A stretch of 64,000 bases of DNA from Streptomyces sp. M92 (GCF_028473745.1 NZ_CP101137.1:3844001-3908000); one strand, 5' to 3'; shown: positions 32,926 to 41,487, counted from the first letter of the stretch. Notes: generated by a model not told the origin, from the letters alone. Translations and numbers: made by a program.

Positions 32926-34398
32926 ATGACTTCTGAGACAAGCACGGAAGCCGTCGTCGAGGGGCGTGCGCCGACGCCCCCCGGCGCCGCACCGGCCGCC
33001 GCCCCCTCGGCCGGTGCCCTCCTGGTGGTGCTCGTGGGCACGTTCATCACGGTGCTGGACTTCTTCATCGCCAACGTGGCCGTCCCCGCCATCAAGGCCG
33101 ACCTGGGCGCCAGCGCCGCCCAGGCCCAGATGTTCGTCGTGGGCTACGGCGTCGCCTTCACCGCGGGGCTGATCACCGGCGGCAGGCTCGGCGACCTCTT
33201 CGGCCGCCGGCGGATGTTCACGCTCGGCATGGTGCTGTTCATGCTGGCTTCGGCCGCGTGCAGCCTGGCACCCACGGCGACCGTCCTGGTCGTCGCCCGC
33301 ATCGCCCAGGGCGCCGCCGCCGCGCTGATGGTGCCGCAGGTGCTCGGCATCATCGGCACGGTGTACACCGGCGCCGCCCGCGACCGCGCCTTCAACGCCT
33401 ACGGCCTGGTCATCGGACTCGCCGGCGTCTTCGGCCAGTTCATCGGCGGTGCCCTGATCACGGTCGACATCGCGGGACTGAGCTGGCGGACCATCTTCCT
33501 GATCAACGTCCCGCTGTGCCTGGTCTCCCTGGCCTTCGTCGGCCGCACGATCCCCGAGTCGCGCGGCGAGGGCGGCACCCGGCTGGACCTCGTGGGCGCC
33601 CTGCTGGTCACGGCGTCCCTGGGCATCATCGTCTTCGCGCTGTTGGAGGGCCAGGAGAGCGGCTGGCCGCTGTGGGTGTGGGAGGCGCTGGCCGGTGCGG
33701 CCGTCCTGCTGGCGGTGACCGTCTGGCACCTGCGCCGACGGGCGGCGGCCGACCGGGGCCCGCTGATCGAACCCGCCCTGTTCAAGGGCCGGGTGTTCTC
33801 GGTGGGGCTGACCGCGACGGTGGTCTACTTCCTCGCGATGGGCTCCTTCTTCTTCGTGCTGGCCCTCTACCTGCAACTGGGCCGAGGCCTGTCGCCCCTG
33901 GAGTCCGGGTCCGTCTTCCTGGCCCTGGGCGCGGGCTACTTCGGCGCCTCGGTGGTGTCGTCGCGCAAGGCCGCCTCGGTCACCGCCCGCAGGGTGGCCG
34001 TCGGCCCGCTGACCCTCGCGATCGGCTACGCGGCGGTCGCCCTGACCGCCGAGCGCCTCGACACGACCGGACACGTGCTGTGGCTGCTGCCCGCACTCCT
34101 CGTCGCCGGGCTCGGCATGGGCCTGACCACCGGCCCGCTGACCAACCTGGTGCTGGGCGCGGCCGTGCCCGAGCACGCGGCCTCCGCGTCCGGACTGCTG
34201 AACACCGCCCAGGAGGGCGGCGCGGCCGTCGGCGTGGCGATCGCCGGCGCGGTCTTCTTCCCCGCCCTGGCCGACGCCGGCGGCTCGGCGGGCGCCTACC
34301 CGCACGCGTTCGCCGTCACGCTCGTCCCGCTCATCGTCCTGGGACTCCTCGCCTCCGCCCTGGTGCTGGCGGCACCGGGCCGCACCGCACGGCGCTGA
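32926..34398 (+). CDS. MFS exporter, DHA2 family, 14 transmembrane segments
   Basis: A 490-residue drug:H+ antiporter-2 type protein. Helix 1 has GTFITVLDFFIANVAVPAI, the family motif LDxxxxNVAxP. Motif A reads GRLGDLFGRRRMF near residue 87. The helix 5 region ends GRTIPESRG, and the C-terminal half carries TGPLTNLVLGAAVPEHAASA followed by GLLNTAQEGGAAVGVAIAGA. The ATG at 32926 follows ACGGAG. DHA2 proteins expel amphipathic toxins; within the P450 operon it is the best candidate for product export and self-resistance. Confidence 0.92.
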   Translation: MTSETSTEAVVEGRAPTPPGAAPAAAPSAGALLVVLVGTFITVLDFFIANVAVPAIKADLGASAAQAQMFVVGYGVAFTAGLITGGRLGDLFGRRRMFTLGMVLFMLASAACSLAPTATVLVVARIAQGAAAALMVPQVLGIIGTVYTGAARDRAFNAYGLVIGLAGVFGQFIGGALITVDIAGLSWRTIFLINVPLCLVSLAFVGRTIPESRGEGGTRLDLVGALLVTASLGIIVFALLEGQESGWPLWVWEALAGAAVLLAVTVWHLRRRAAADRGPLIEPALFKGRVFSVGLTATVVYFLAMGSFFFVLALYLQLGRGLSPLESGSVFLALGAGYFGASVVSSRKAASVTARRVAVGPLTLAIGYAAVALTAERLDTTGHVLWLLPALLVAGLGMGLTTGPLTNLVLGAAVPEHAASASGLLNTAQEGGAAVGVAIAGAVFFPALADAGGSAGAYPHAFAVTLVPLIVLGLLASALVLAAPGRTARR

Positions 34399-34428
34399 GG
34401 GTCCCCACCACCGAGGAAGGCAGGCGTC

Positions 34429-35259
34429 ATGCCGTACGTCACCACCCGGGACGGAACCCGGCTCCACTGCACCGACTGGGGCGAAGGCCGTCCCGTGGTG
34501 CTGCTCAGCGCCGCCATGGCGGACTCGCGGATGTGGGAGTTCCAGGCGCCGTTCCTGGCCGGTCAGGGGCTGCGCTGCGTCACCTACGACCGGCGCGGCA
34601 CCGGGCGCTCGGACGTCCCCTGGAGCGGCTACGACTACGACACCCTCGCCTCGGACCTCGCCGACCTGCTCGACCAGCTCGACCTGCGGGACGTCCTGCT
34701 GGTCGGCTACGCGGCGGGCGGCGGTGAGGCCGTGCGCTACCTGTCCCGGTACGGCGCCGCACGGGTGGGGAAGCTGGCGCTGGTCGCCTCGACCACGCCG
34801 TTCCTGCTGCGCGCCCCGGACAACCCGGACGGCCTGGAGATGGCGCTGTTCGAGGAGATCGAGCAGGCCATCCGGACCGACCGGGCCGCCTGGCTGAGAT
34901 CACTGACCTGGCCGTTCTTCGCCGGCCCCGAGGCGGATCCGGCGAGCACGCCGCTCTCGCCCCGGCTGGCCGAGTGGCTGACGGACCTGGCCATGGACAC
35001 CTCGCCGCGGGCCGCCACGGAGATCTACCGCACGCTGTTCACCACCGACCAGCGAGCGGAGACGGCGGCCGTCCGGGTGCCCACCCTGGTCGTCCACGGC
35101 ACCGCCGACCTCGGGGCGCCGTATCCGCTGTGCGGTCCCCGCACCGCGGAGCTCGTTCCCGGCAGCACCCTGCTGACGTACGAGGGCGCGGCCCACGGCC
35201 TGTTCGCCACCCACGCCGACCGTCTCAACGCGGACCTGCTGGCCTTCGCCAAGCAGTGA
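34429..35259 (+). CDS. alpha/beta-hydrolase fold protein lacking the nucleophilic Ser
   Basis: A 276-residue protein of the haloperoxidase/esterase branch: TRDGTRLHCTDWGEGRPVVLL, the strand VTYDRRGTGRSDVPWSGYDYDT near residue 50, PTLVVHGTADLGAPY (acid) near 220 and YEGAAHGLFATHADRL (His) near 252. The nucleophile elbow reads VGYAAGGGEAVRYL, where the family has G-x-S-x-G-G, so the Ser is Ala. Acid and His are kept. It therefore cannot work as an ordinary serine hydrolase. It may catalyse a cofactor-free reaction, such as lyase, cyclase or isomerase chemistry, or bind the product. It ends the P450-exporter operon (30 bp gap) and a perfect hairpin follows. Confidence 0.87.
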   Translation: MPYVTTRDGTRLHCTDWGEGRPVVLLSAAMADSRMWEFQAPFLAGQGLRCVTYDRRGTGRSDVPWSGYDYDTLASDLADLLDQLDLRDVLLVGYAAGGGEAVRYLSRYGAARVGKLALVASTTPFLLRAPDNPDGLEMALFEEIEQAIRTDRAAWLRSLTWPFFAGPEADPASTPLSPRLAEWLTDLAMDTSPRAATEIYRTLFTTDQRAETAAVRVPTLVVHGTADLGAPYPLCGPRTAELVPGSTLLTYEGAAHGLFATHADRLNADLLAFAKQ

Positions 35260-35300
35260 CCGCGAGGGCGGCGCCTTTCGCGTGGCCGCCGCCCGGCCCT

Positions 35301-35343
35301 GGCGGGTCACGGGCCGGGCACACCGCCCGGCCCGTGACCCGCC
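35301..35343 (+). terminator. perfect 19-bp hairpin terminator
   Basis: Arms 35301-35319 and 35325-35343 (GGCGGGTCACGGGCCGGGC and its complement) have a 5-base loop, 42 bp after the hydrolase-like gene. Confidence 0.85.
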
Positions 35344-35613
35344 CTCCCCTCGCTCCGCGGCGCGCACACCTGCCGCCGGGCGTCCGCGGCCGCCGGACCG
35401 GGGCGCCTGGGCCGCGACTTCGGGCGCGGCGCCCACCGTCCCGCCGAGGGAGCTGTGGCGCCTCGCCCGGCGCACCGCGGACGCCCGGCGGCGCGCCGGG
35501 CGTGCCTGGGCCTCGCGTGCGCGTGTGAGTCGTGTCCTCGCCCCGCCTCGCGTGCGCGTGTGCGGCGTGTCCCCGCCCGGCCCCGTCTGCCCGCACTCGT
35601 GCGCCCCGCCGGC

Positions 35614-35656
35614 GTCAGCCGCACGTCAGCGCCGTGACAGCGGTCGGCGGCAGAGT
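35614..35656 (+). promoter_or_regulatory. SARP-type direct repeats before the kinase/lyase operon
   Basis: GTCAG occurs at 35614 and 35625, with a degenerate third copy GACAG at 35636, all at 11-bp spacing. The last heptamer is followed after 8 bp by CAGAGT (35651-35656), an nAnnnT -10. The stretch between the terminator at 35343 and here holds nothing else I can support. Confidence 0.6.
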
Positions 35657-35735
35657 CGACGTCGTGGGTCCGGAGCCGCAGGCGCGGCCCCGGATCCGGA
35701 CCCGCCGGCGCCGTCCGATGAAGGAGTACGCCCAC

Positions 35736-36701
35736 ATGGCAGATACAGCAGCCCCGGTTCCGACCCGGGCACTGGTCCTGGCCAACCCGGCCTCCGGCAG
35801 CCACAGCCCGGAACTGGTGGAACAGGTGCGCCAGGTGTGCGACTCGTACCTGGAGCGCACCGAGGTGCACCCGACCACCGGACCGGGTGACGCCACCGTC
35901 GCGGTGCGCAGGGCCCTCGAACGGCACACCGACGCCCCCGACCTGGTCGTCGTCATCGGCGGCGACGGCACCGTCCGGGAGGCCGTCCAGGGCCTGGTGC
36001 CCGCCTCCGGGCACGCCACGCTCGCGGTGGTGCCCGGCGGCACCGGCAACTCCGGCTACAAGATGCTGTGGGGCGACCGCCCCTGGACGGAGTCCCTCAA
36101 AGCGATCCTCACCGACTCCGGCATCGGCGGCAGCGCCCGCCCGCGCCGCCTGGACCTGGCCCGTCTCGCCGAGACCCGTCAGTACGTCTACCTGGGCGCC
36201 TGCTCCGGGGTGATCGCCGACGCGCTGATCACCGCCCGCGACCTGCCACTGACCGGCCGCGAGCGGTACGCCCGCGCCTTCGCCGACACCGCCGCGGGGT
36301 ACGCGCCGTACCCGGGACGGGTCACCGTCGACGGGCGGGTCGTGCACGAGGGCCCGACCGTCCTGGCCAACGTCGGCGGCGGCCCCTACCGCGGCGGCCG
36401 GTTCAACGTCCTGCCCGACTCGCTGCTCGACGACGGCCTGCTCGACGTCTGCGTCATAGGTGACGGGATCGCCGCGGCCGACGTGCCGCGGCTGACCCTG
36501 ACCGCCGCCCACATCGGCCACCCCGCCACGCGGTACGCGCGCGGCCGGACCATCATCGTGGAGCGCACCGACGGCCGCCGGCTGCCGCTGGAGCACGACG
36601 GCGAGTACCAGCACGGCATCGGCTCCACGGCCACCTTCGAGGTCCTCCCCGGTGCCCTCCCCGTGTGGGCTCCGGCCGCGGACCTCCCCGAGACCCCCTG
36701 A
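35736..36701 (+). CDS. diacylglycerol kinase-family enzyme (VlmJ-like)
   Basis: A 321-residue lipid/diacylglycerol kinase-fold protein: ALVLANPASGSHSPELVEQV at the N-terminus, the ATP-binding VVVIGGDGTVREAV near residue 72 and VPGGTGNSGYKM near 98. The second domain has GACSGVIADAL near 158 and NVGGGPYRGGRFNVLPDSLLDDGLLDVCV near 213. In valanimycin biosynthesis the DAGK-family enzyme VlmJ phosphorylates the serine-derived hydroxyl of valanimycin hydrate. The same family next to a PrpD-family gene here argues for phosphorylation of the seryl hydroxyl of the azoxy intermediate. The ATG at 35736 follows AAGGAG; an ATG at 35718 is less well placed. Confidence 0.9.
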   Translation: MADTAAPVPTRALVLANPASGSHSPELVEQVRQVCDSYLERTEVHPTTGPGDATVAVRRALERHTDAPDLVVVIGGDGTVREAVQGLVPASGHATLAVVPGGTGNSGYKMLWGDRPWTESLKAILTDSGIGGSARPRRLDLARLAETRQYVYLGACSGVIADALITARDLPLTGRERYARAFADTAAGYAPYPGRVTVDGRVVHEGPTVLANVGGGPYRGGRFNVLPDSLLDDGLLDVCVIGDGIAAADVPRLTLTAAHIGHPATRYARGRTIIVERTDGRRLPLEHDGEYQHGIGSTATFEVLPGALPVWAPAADLPETP

Positions 36702-36783
36702 GACATCCAGAACCCCCGTCGTTCCGCGCGCCTGGCGGCGGCACGTCGGGTCAGCCGCACCAACGGAAACAAGGAGAACACGC

Positions 36784-37152
36784 ATGAGCGACCTGACCAC
36801 CACCGTCGACCGCTACCTGGCCATCTGGAACGAGGCAGACGCCGACAAGCGCGCGGCGGCCATCGCCGAGCTGTTCACCAGCGACGCCCCGTACATCGAC
36901 CCGCTCGCCGCAGTCGAGGGCCACGAGGGCTTCGCCGCGGTGGTGGCGGGCGCCCGTGAGCAGTTCAAGGGCCTGACCTTCGAACTGCACGGCACGGTCG
37001 ACGCCCACCACAACCAGGCCCGGTTCCAGTGGGGCCTGGTCACCGAGCCCGGCGCCGAGCCGATCGCCATCGGTTTCGACGTCCTGGTCGCCGACGAGGC
37101 GGGCCGCGTCAAGGCCGTCTACGGCTTCCTGGACAAGGTGCCGGCCGCCTGA
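36784..37152 (+). CDS. SnoaL-like/NTF2-fold small protein
   Basis: A 122-residue NTF2-superfamily protein: VDRYLAIWNEADADKRAAAIAELF, SDAPYIDPLAAVEGHEGFAAVV, and the beta half RFQWGLVTEPGAEPIAIGFDVL ending GRVKAVYGFLDKVP. The fold binds hydrophobic ligands; some members isomerise or cyclise. The ATG at 36784 follows AAGGAGAAC. It sits between the kinase and the lyase gene of the terminal dehydration step, so it may assist elimination, bind the product, or act on the alkyl side. No catalytic residues can be assigned safely. Confidence 0.85.
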   Translation: MSDLTTTVDRYLAIWNEADADKRAAAIAELFTSDAPYIDPLAAVEGHEGFAAVVAGAREQFKGLTFELHGTVDAHHNQARFQWGLVTEPGAEPIAIGFDVLVADEAGRVKAVYGFLDKVPAA

Positions 37153-37161
37153 ACCCCTCCC

Positions 37162-37202
37162 GCGGCTGCGGGAGCACCGGCCGACGGTGCTCCCGCAGCC
37201 GC
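37162..37202 (+). terminator. perfect 18-bp hairpin between the NTF2-like and lyase genes
   Basis: Arms 37162-37179 and 37185-37202 (GCGGCTGCGGGAGCACCG and its complement) have a 5-base loop, 9 bp after the NTF2-like stop. The PrpD-family gene follows at 37277, so this may be an attenuating or partial terminator within the operon. Confidence 0.7.
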
Positions 37203-37276
37203 TTCCCCCGCCCGGAGCGCCCGGCCGCCGGCACGGCACGCCCGGCCGGCGTACGGCAAGAGAGGTGCCTCGTGCC

Positions 37277-38830
37277 ATGACGGCAGTACTCGGTGAGAGC
37301 GTGGCCAGGGCGCTGTGCGACGACTGGGGGAGCACGGCGCCCAGGCGTCCTCGCCGGCCCGCCGACACCCCGCTGCGTGAACTGTCCCAGTGGGCGGCGA
37401 CGCTGCGACCCGAGCACATCCCGTGCCGGGTGCTGAAGCTCGCCGCCAGTCAGGTCCTCTCGCAGGCCGCGTCCATCAGGGCCGGGCTCCAGCACCCGCT
37501 GGGGCGGCGGCTGGTGGCGGCCTTCGGACACCCCATGCAGCGCGACCCGCGCACCGCCGCGGGCGTCTTCGCCGCCCTCGGGTCCTGGCTCAACCTCGAC
37601 GACACCGCCTACGCCGGACACCTGTCGAACTCCACCGTCGCGGTACCGCTCGCCTTCGCCTACGCCCGGCGGCTCGACGGGCTGTCCCTGCTGACCGCCG
37701 TCGTCGCGGCCAACGAGTGCGCGGCCCGCATCACCGCCTCGGCCACTCTCGGCCCGCTGCGCGGCCAGAGCGCCGTGCACACGCACCTGGCGGGCGCGGT
37801 GGCCGGCCGACTGCACTGCGACCGCGCCCCGGCCGGGCTCTGGGAGAACGCCTTCGGGCTGGCCTTCGCCATGCCCAACTGGCCCCTGATGCGTGCCTTC
37901 CTGGCCAGCGACGCCCGTCTGTTCAACACCTTCACCCCGGTACGCACCGCCATGGACGCCTGCGACGCGGCGTACGCGGGGCTGCGCGGCGCCCCCGACA
38001 TCGTCGAGCACGAGGACGGCTTCCTCGCCCGGTTCGCCACCGTGCCGCTGCCGCAGGCGGTGGCCAAGGGACTGGGCCGGCGCTGGCACACCGACACGCT
38101 TTCCTTCAAGATGCACCCCGGCGGGCCGGGCATCGACGCGGCGGTGGACTGCGCCGCCGAGATCCACCGGGAGCTGGGTGGCCTGCGGCCCGAGGACGTG
38201 GCCGAAGTGGTCGTCGAGGCGTCCCTGTACACCCTCTTCGCCGGTGAGCGCGCCGCCCGGTACGTCAACGGTCCGGGCTCCCCGCTCGGCGCCCTCGTCC
38301 TCGACGTGCCCTACCCCGTCGCGACCACCCTGCTCACGGGCGAGTTCACCGTGGACGACTTCTCCTCCCCGCACCTGGACGACCCGGCCCGCTGGACGCT
38401 GGCGCGGCGGGTGCGCCTGGAGCACGACACCGAGATGACGCGCGAACTCTTCCTGTCCGACGCCCCGTTCGGCGAGGCGGTACGGGAGGCGGGGGACCGC
38501 GCGGTGCCGTGGCTGCGCGGCTTCGGCGGGGACGAGCTGGTCGACCTGCTGGGGCAGCTCAGCGCCGACGACCGTGACTTCTCCCGCGCCACGAAGGCCA
38601 CCGGTGCCCGGGTCACCGTCCGGCTGACCGACGGCCGTACGGTGTCGCGCACCCGGCTGATTCCGGTCGGTGCGGCCGGTCCTGAGACCCGGGTACTGCA
38701 CGCGGACCTGGTGCGGGAGAAGTTCCTGTCGGTCGGCGGCCCGCACGAGGTGTCCGACAGTGTGGACCGGCTGCACCGCATGCGTCCGGGAGCCCTGCGC
38801 CGCTGGGTGGAGGCCGCCTTCCTGGACTGA
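37277..38830 (+). CDS. MmgE/PrpD-family lyase (VlmK-like)
   Basis: A 517-residue MmgE/PrpD-fold protein: LNLDDTAYAGHLSNSTVAVPLAFA near residue 97, ANECAARITASATLG near 145, WHTDTLSFKMHPGGPGIDAAVDC near 275 and a smaller lid domain afterwards. PrpD proper dehydrates 2-methylcitrate. In valanimycin biosynthesis the MmgE/PrpD protein VlmK eliminates phosphate from valanimycin hydrate phosphate to make the vinyl group. With the VlmJ-like kinase upstream the same elimination, giving a vinyl or dehydroalanine unit, is the best assignment. The ATG at 37277 follows GAGAGG. It is the last biosynthetic gene before the regulatory block. Confidence 0.9.
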   Translation: MTAVLGESVARALCDDWGSTAPRRPRRPADTPLRELSQWAATLRPEHIPCRVLKLAASQVLSQAASIRAGLQHPLGRRLVAAFGHPMQRDPRTAAGVFAALGSWLNLDDTAYAGHLSNSTVAVPLAFAYARRLDGLSLLTAVVAANECAARITASATLGPLRGQSAVHTHLAGAVAGRLHCDRAPAGLWENAFGLAFAMPNWPLMRAFLASDARLFNTFTPVRTAMDACDAAYAGLRGAPDIVEHEDGFLARFATVPLPQAVAKGLGRRWHTDTLSFKMHPGGPGIDAAVDCAAEIHRELGGLRPEDVAEVVVEASLYTLFAGERAARYVNGPGSPLGALVLDVPYPVATTLLTGEFTVDDFSSPHLDDPARWTLARRVRLEHDTEMTRELFLSDAPFGEAVREAGDRAVPWLRGFGGDELVDLLGQLSADDRDFSRATKATGARVTVRLTDGRTVSRTRLIPVGAAGPETRVLHADLVREKFLSVGGPHEVSDSVDRLHRMRPGALRRWVEAAFLD

Positions 38831-38886
38831 ACGTGCGGCGACCGGAGCGGTTCCCCGCTGCCGGTGCGCCTCCCGGCCGCACCGTC

Positions 38887-39546
38887 CTACCGCGCCGGCG
38901 CCGACAGCAGGCCGAAGGCGTCGATGATCTCCTCGACCCGCTCCACGATGTCGGTCCGGTTGTTCTGCACCCAGGAGATGTGCTGGGCGCCGAACAGGGC
39001 GGAGACCAGGGCCCTGCCCAGGGCCTCGGGCGCCGCGCTCTTCGGCAGCCGGCCCGCGGCCCGGCACTTCTCGAGGAGTTCGACGACCAGTGACGTGAAA
39101 CCGACGTACGGGACCGGCATCTCCGCCTTGATGTAGGGGCGTTCGATCTGCAGGCGCGCCCCCGCCTTGACGTAGACGTCGTCGCGGAACCCGCCCGCGG
39201 TGCGCAGCAGCACGTCCGCCACCGTCGAGGGCGAGGAGTGGTCGCCCTCGAGCGCGGGGGAGACGATCTCGTTGAGTCTGCGGTAGAACTCGTCCGTCAC
39301 GGCGACCGCGAGGGCCTCCTTGTTGGAGAAGTGGAAGTACACCGCGCCCTTGGTCATCTCCGCGCCGTCGGCGATGTCCTTGATGGTGACGTTCGGGTAG
39401 CCATGCCGGGCGAAGACCTCCGCGGCCGCGTCGAGGATGGTGCGCCGGGTACGGATGGCGCGCTCCTGCTTGAGGTGCGAGGTGTCGTCGGCCGAGGTGT
39501 TGGTGGAGATGTGCGAGGTCTGTGCCGTGTCGCTGTGATCGCTCAT
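38887..39546 (-). CDS. TetR-family receptor of the gamma-butyrolactone (ArpA/ScbR/MmfR) type
   Basis: A 219-residue repressor. After a polar N-terminal tail, KQERAIRTRRTILDAAAEVFARHGYPNVTIKDIADGAEMTKGAVYFHFSNKEALA is the highly typical DNA-binding domain of butyrolactone receptors, followed by a helical ligand domain (ERPYIKAEMPVPYVGF, then ALGRALVSALFGAQHISW). Such proteins bind ARE palindromes and release them when a hormone binds. It is divergent from the AfsA-like synthase with a perfect ARE-like palindrome between them, the classical autoregulatory arrangement. The ATG at 39546 is chosen; an ATG three codons upstream is equally possible, and neither has a strong ribosome binding site. 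Confidence 0.92.
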   Translation of the reverse strand: MSDHSDTAQTSHISTNTSADDTSHLKQERAIRTRRTILDAAAEVFARHGYPNVTIKDIADGAEMTKGAVYFHFSNKEALAVAVTDEFYRRLNEIVSPALEGDHSSPSTVADVLLRTAGGFRDDVYVKAGARLQIERPYIKAEMPVPYVGFTSLVVELLEKCRAAGRLPKSAAPEALGRALVSALFGAQHISWVQNNRTDIVERVEEIIDAFGLLSAPAR

Positions 39547-39694
39547 GACGTCCATTCGTGCCGTGCCGTCCGCTGCTTTCCGTGGCCGGTTCGTGAGGCG
39601 ACCGGGCCGGGTCACGTGCGGACGTCTCGCGGGTTTCGCCCCCTCTGACCAGCGGGGATGGCCAATCGTCCGCTGCGTTCCGCCCGAGCCTTGC

Positions 39695-39718
39695 AATATA
39701 CCTTCCCGAAGGTATATT
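39695..39718. promoter_or_regulatory. perfect ARE-like palindrome (butyrolactone-receptor operator)
   Basis: Two perfect 11-base arms, AATATACCTTC and GAAGGTATATT, are separated by CC, midway between the divergent TetR (39546) and AfsA-like (39798) genes. The ACCTTC/GAAGGT core and AT-rich ends match ARE elements of ArpA-family receptors. Confidence 0.88.
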
Positions 39719-39797
39719 AATTTCGTGCCGAAGGGCACAGCACGTCTGCTAGTTCGCATGGTCCTGGTTCTTCCACTTCGGGGGAGGCGAATCCCGG

Positions 39798-40847
39798 ATG
39801 TCAGTCGTGCTCAATCTTCCCAGCAACTCTCAGGCGTCAGCAATGGCCCACGCCTGCGATTCGTTGAGCTTCGCACGTCCCGTGGCACGTGAGCTGGTGC
39901 ACCGCAGCTCCGTCGCGGAGGTCTTCGTCACCGACGCCATCCCCGTCGGTGACCGTGAGTTCGTCCTCGCCGCCCAGTGGCCGCGCGACCACGCGCTCTA
40001 CCACCCGGACGAGAACGGTCTGAGTGATCCCCTGCTGTTCGCGGAGACCATGCGTCAGGGGATGGTCTACGTCGCCCACCGGCACCGCGGTGTGCCGCTC
40101 GGCCGGCGCTTCGTCGGCCGCGACATCGACTTCGAGATCACCGATCCCGCCGCCCTGCGGGTCGAGGGTGTACCGCTCTCGGTGTTCCTGGTCGGCGAGT
40201 GGACCTGGGAGGGCGACGACGCGCGGGGCAGGAACGGGGCCCGCATGGACTTCCGGCTCGTCGTCGGCGGCCGAGTGTGGGGCTGGGGCACCATCAGCAT
40301 GCTGATGGTGGACGAGCGGCGCTACCGCCTGCTGCGCCGGCTCGGCGGCGGTGCCGCGGACGAGCCGGGCACCGCACCGGTGCGGACGGCCGCTTCCGGG
40401 ACGCCGCGCACGCCCCCGCACCGGGTGGGGCGGCTGCGCTGGCGGGACTGCGTCCTCGAAGAGGCCGCGGGGCCCGGCGAGTGGCGGTTGCGCGTCGACC
40501 GCGACCACGCGGTGCTCTTCGACCATCCCACCGACCACATCCCGATGATGGTGATGCTGGAGGGCTTCCGCCAGCTCGGCCACCTCAAGGTGCACGAGGC
40601 GTGCGACGGCCCGTTCGCCGACCTGTCCTTCGCGCTGGCCCGGACCACGGTGCAGTGCCTGGCGTTCGGCGAGTTCCATCGGCCCACCCGGCTGGTGGTC
40701 GAGGAGTGCGCCTCGGGCGCCCGCCCCGGGGAAACGTTCCAGCTGACCGTCTCGGCGGTCCAGGGCGAGACCGTGCTGGCCCGCGCGCGGACCTCCTGGG
40801 CCTGCGTGGGCACCCGCCGGGTGGCGGCCGTCCCTGCCTCCTGGTAG
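39798..40847 (+). CDS. AfsA-like signalling-molecule synthase
   Basis: A 349-residue protein with the two AfsA hot-dog repeats. The first has LVHRSSVAEVFVTDAI, QWPRDHALYHPDENGLSDPLLFAETMRQ. The second has RVDRDHAVLFDHPTDHIPMMVMLEGFRQ, with ARTTVQCLAFGEFHRPTRL following. AfsA enzymes condense a beta-keto acyl thioester with dihydroxyacetone phosphate, the first step to gamma-butyrolactones, methylenomycin-type furans and SRB-type butenolides. The ATG at 39798 follows GGGGAGG. The nearby HAD phosphatase and flavin oxidoreductase fit the later dephosphorylation and redox steps. The exact hormone class cannot be fixed from sequence. Transcription is probably blocked by the TetR at 38887 through the palindrome at 39695. 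Confidence 0.92.
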   Translation: MSVVLNLPSNSQASAMAHACDSLSFARPVARELVHRSSVAEVFVTDAIPVGDREFVLAAQWPRDHALYHPDENGLSDPLLFAETMRQGMVYVAHRHRGVPLGRRFVGRDIDFEITDPAALRVEGVPLSVFLVGEWTWEGDDARGRNGARMDFRLVVGGRVWGWGTISMLMVDERRYRLLRRLGGGAADEPGTAPVRTAASGTPRTPPHRVGRLRWRDCVLEEAAGPGEWRLRVDRDHAVLFDHPTDHIPMMVMLEGFRQLGHLKVHEACDGPFADLSFALARTTVQCLAFGEFHRPTRLVVEECASGARPGETFQLTVSAVQGETVLARARTSWACVGTRRVAAVPASW

Positions 40848-40893
40848 CGGCGGCCCGTCGGCCCGGGCCCCGGGGCCGCGTGGTCGCCGGGGC

Positions 40894-41487
40894 TCAGGCG
40901 GGGGCGCGGGCCTCCATGACGCGCGTCAGCACGCCCCACATGGCGGCGACGCTGGGCCCGGGGCGGTCCGGGCCCGCGCAGACGCCGGTCCACAGCGCGG
41001 TGCAGAACACCGCGACGATGAGATCGGCCAAGGTGTCGGCCGGCGGTGCCGCGTCCCGGTGCCGTCCCCGCTGCACCTCACTCACGAGTTCGAGCGTGAT
41101 GTCATGGGTGTCGCGCAAGAGAGGAGCCACCGTGTCGGCCGCCCGAGCCGCGTCCACCTCCAGCCGCAGGGCAGCCTGCGCCCTGTGGTCGGTCTCGAAG
41201 AGCTTGCCGAGTCCGAGCACCAGGGCGTCCAGTCGGCTCGTGGCCGGCTCGGGCGAGGTCCTGGCCTCGTCCAGCAGCGTCCGCACGCTTCGGGTCAGGT
41301 GTTCCGTCAGCGCGGCGGCCAGCTTCTCCTTGCTGGAGAAGTGCCCGTACAGGGCGCCCTTGGTCAACCCGATCCGGTCGGCGATGCGCTGCAGGTTCGC
41401 GTTCACGTAGCCGTAGCGTGCGAACTCGTACGCGGCGGCGTCCAGGACGCGATCGTGCGTCCGAAGGGCACGCGCCTGCTTGACCAT
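40894..41487 (-). CDS. TetR-family regulator, second butyrolactone-receptor-like protein
   Basis: A 197-residue TetR protein. The DNA-binding domain HDRVLDAAAYEFARYGYVNANLQRIADRIGLTKGALYGHFSSKEKLAAAL is followed by a helical effector domain. The ATG at 41487 has an almost ideal ribosome binding site, AAGGAGGTGATC, 4 bases upstream, so it is preferred to a start six codons earlier. It is divergent from the flavin oxidoreductase gene at 41586, with a palindrome in the 98-bp gap. Hormone clusters often carry a receptor and a pseudo-receptor; this may be the second, responding to the hormone or to the end product. Confidence 0.9.
   Translation of the reverse strand: MVKQARALRTHDRVLDAAAYEFARYGYVNANLQRIADRIGLTKGALYGHFSSKEKLAAALTEHLTRSVRTLLDEARTSPEPATSRLDALVLGLGKLFETDHRAQAALRLEVDAARAADTVAPLLRDTHDITLELVSEVQRGRHRDAAPPADTLADLIVAVFCTALWTGVCAGPDRPGPSVAAMWGVLTRVMEARAPA

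Noticed and set aside
37162..37202. Riboswitch or attenuator leader for the PrpD-family gene
   Set aside because: Only one perfect hairpin is visible with no alternative pairing, so it is listed simply as a terminator-like hairpin.
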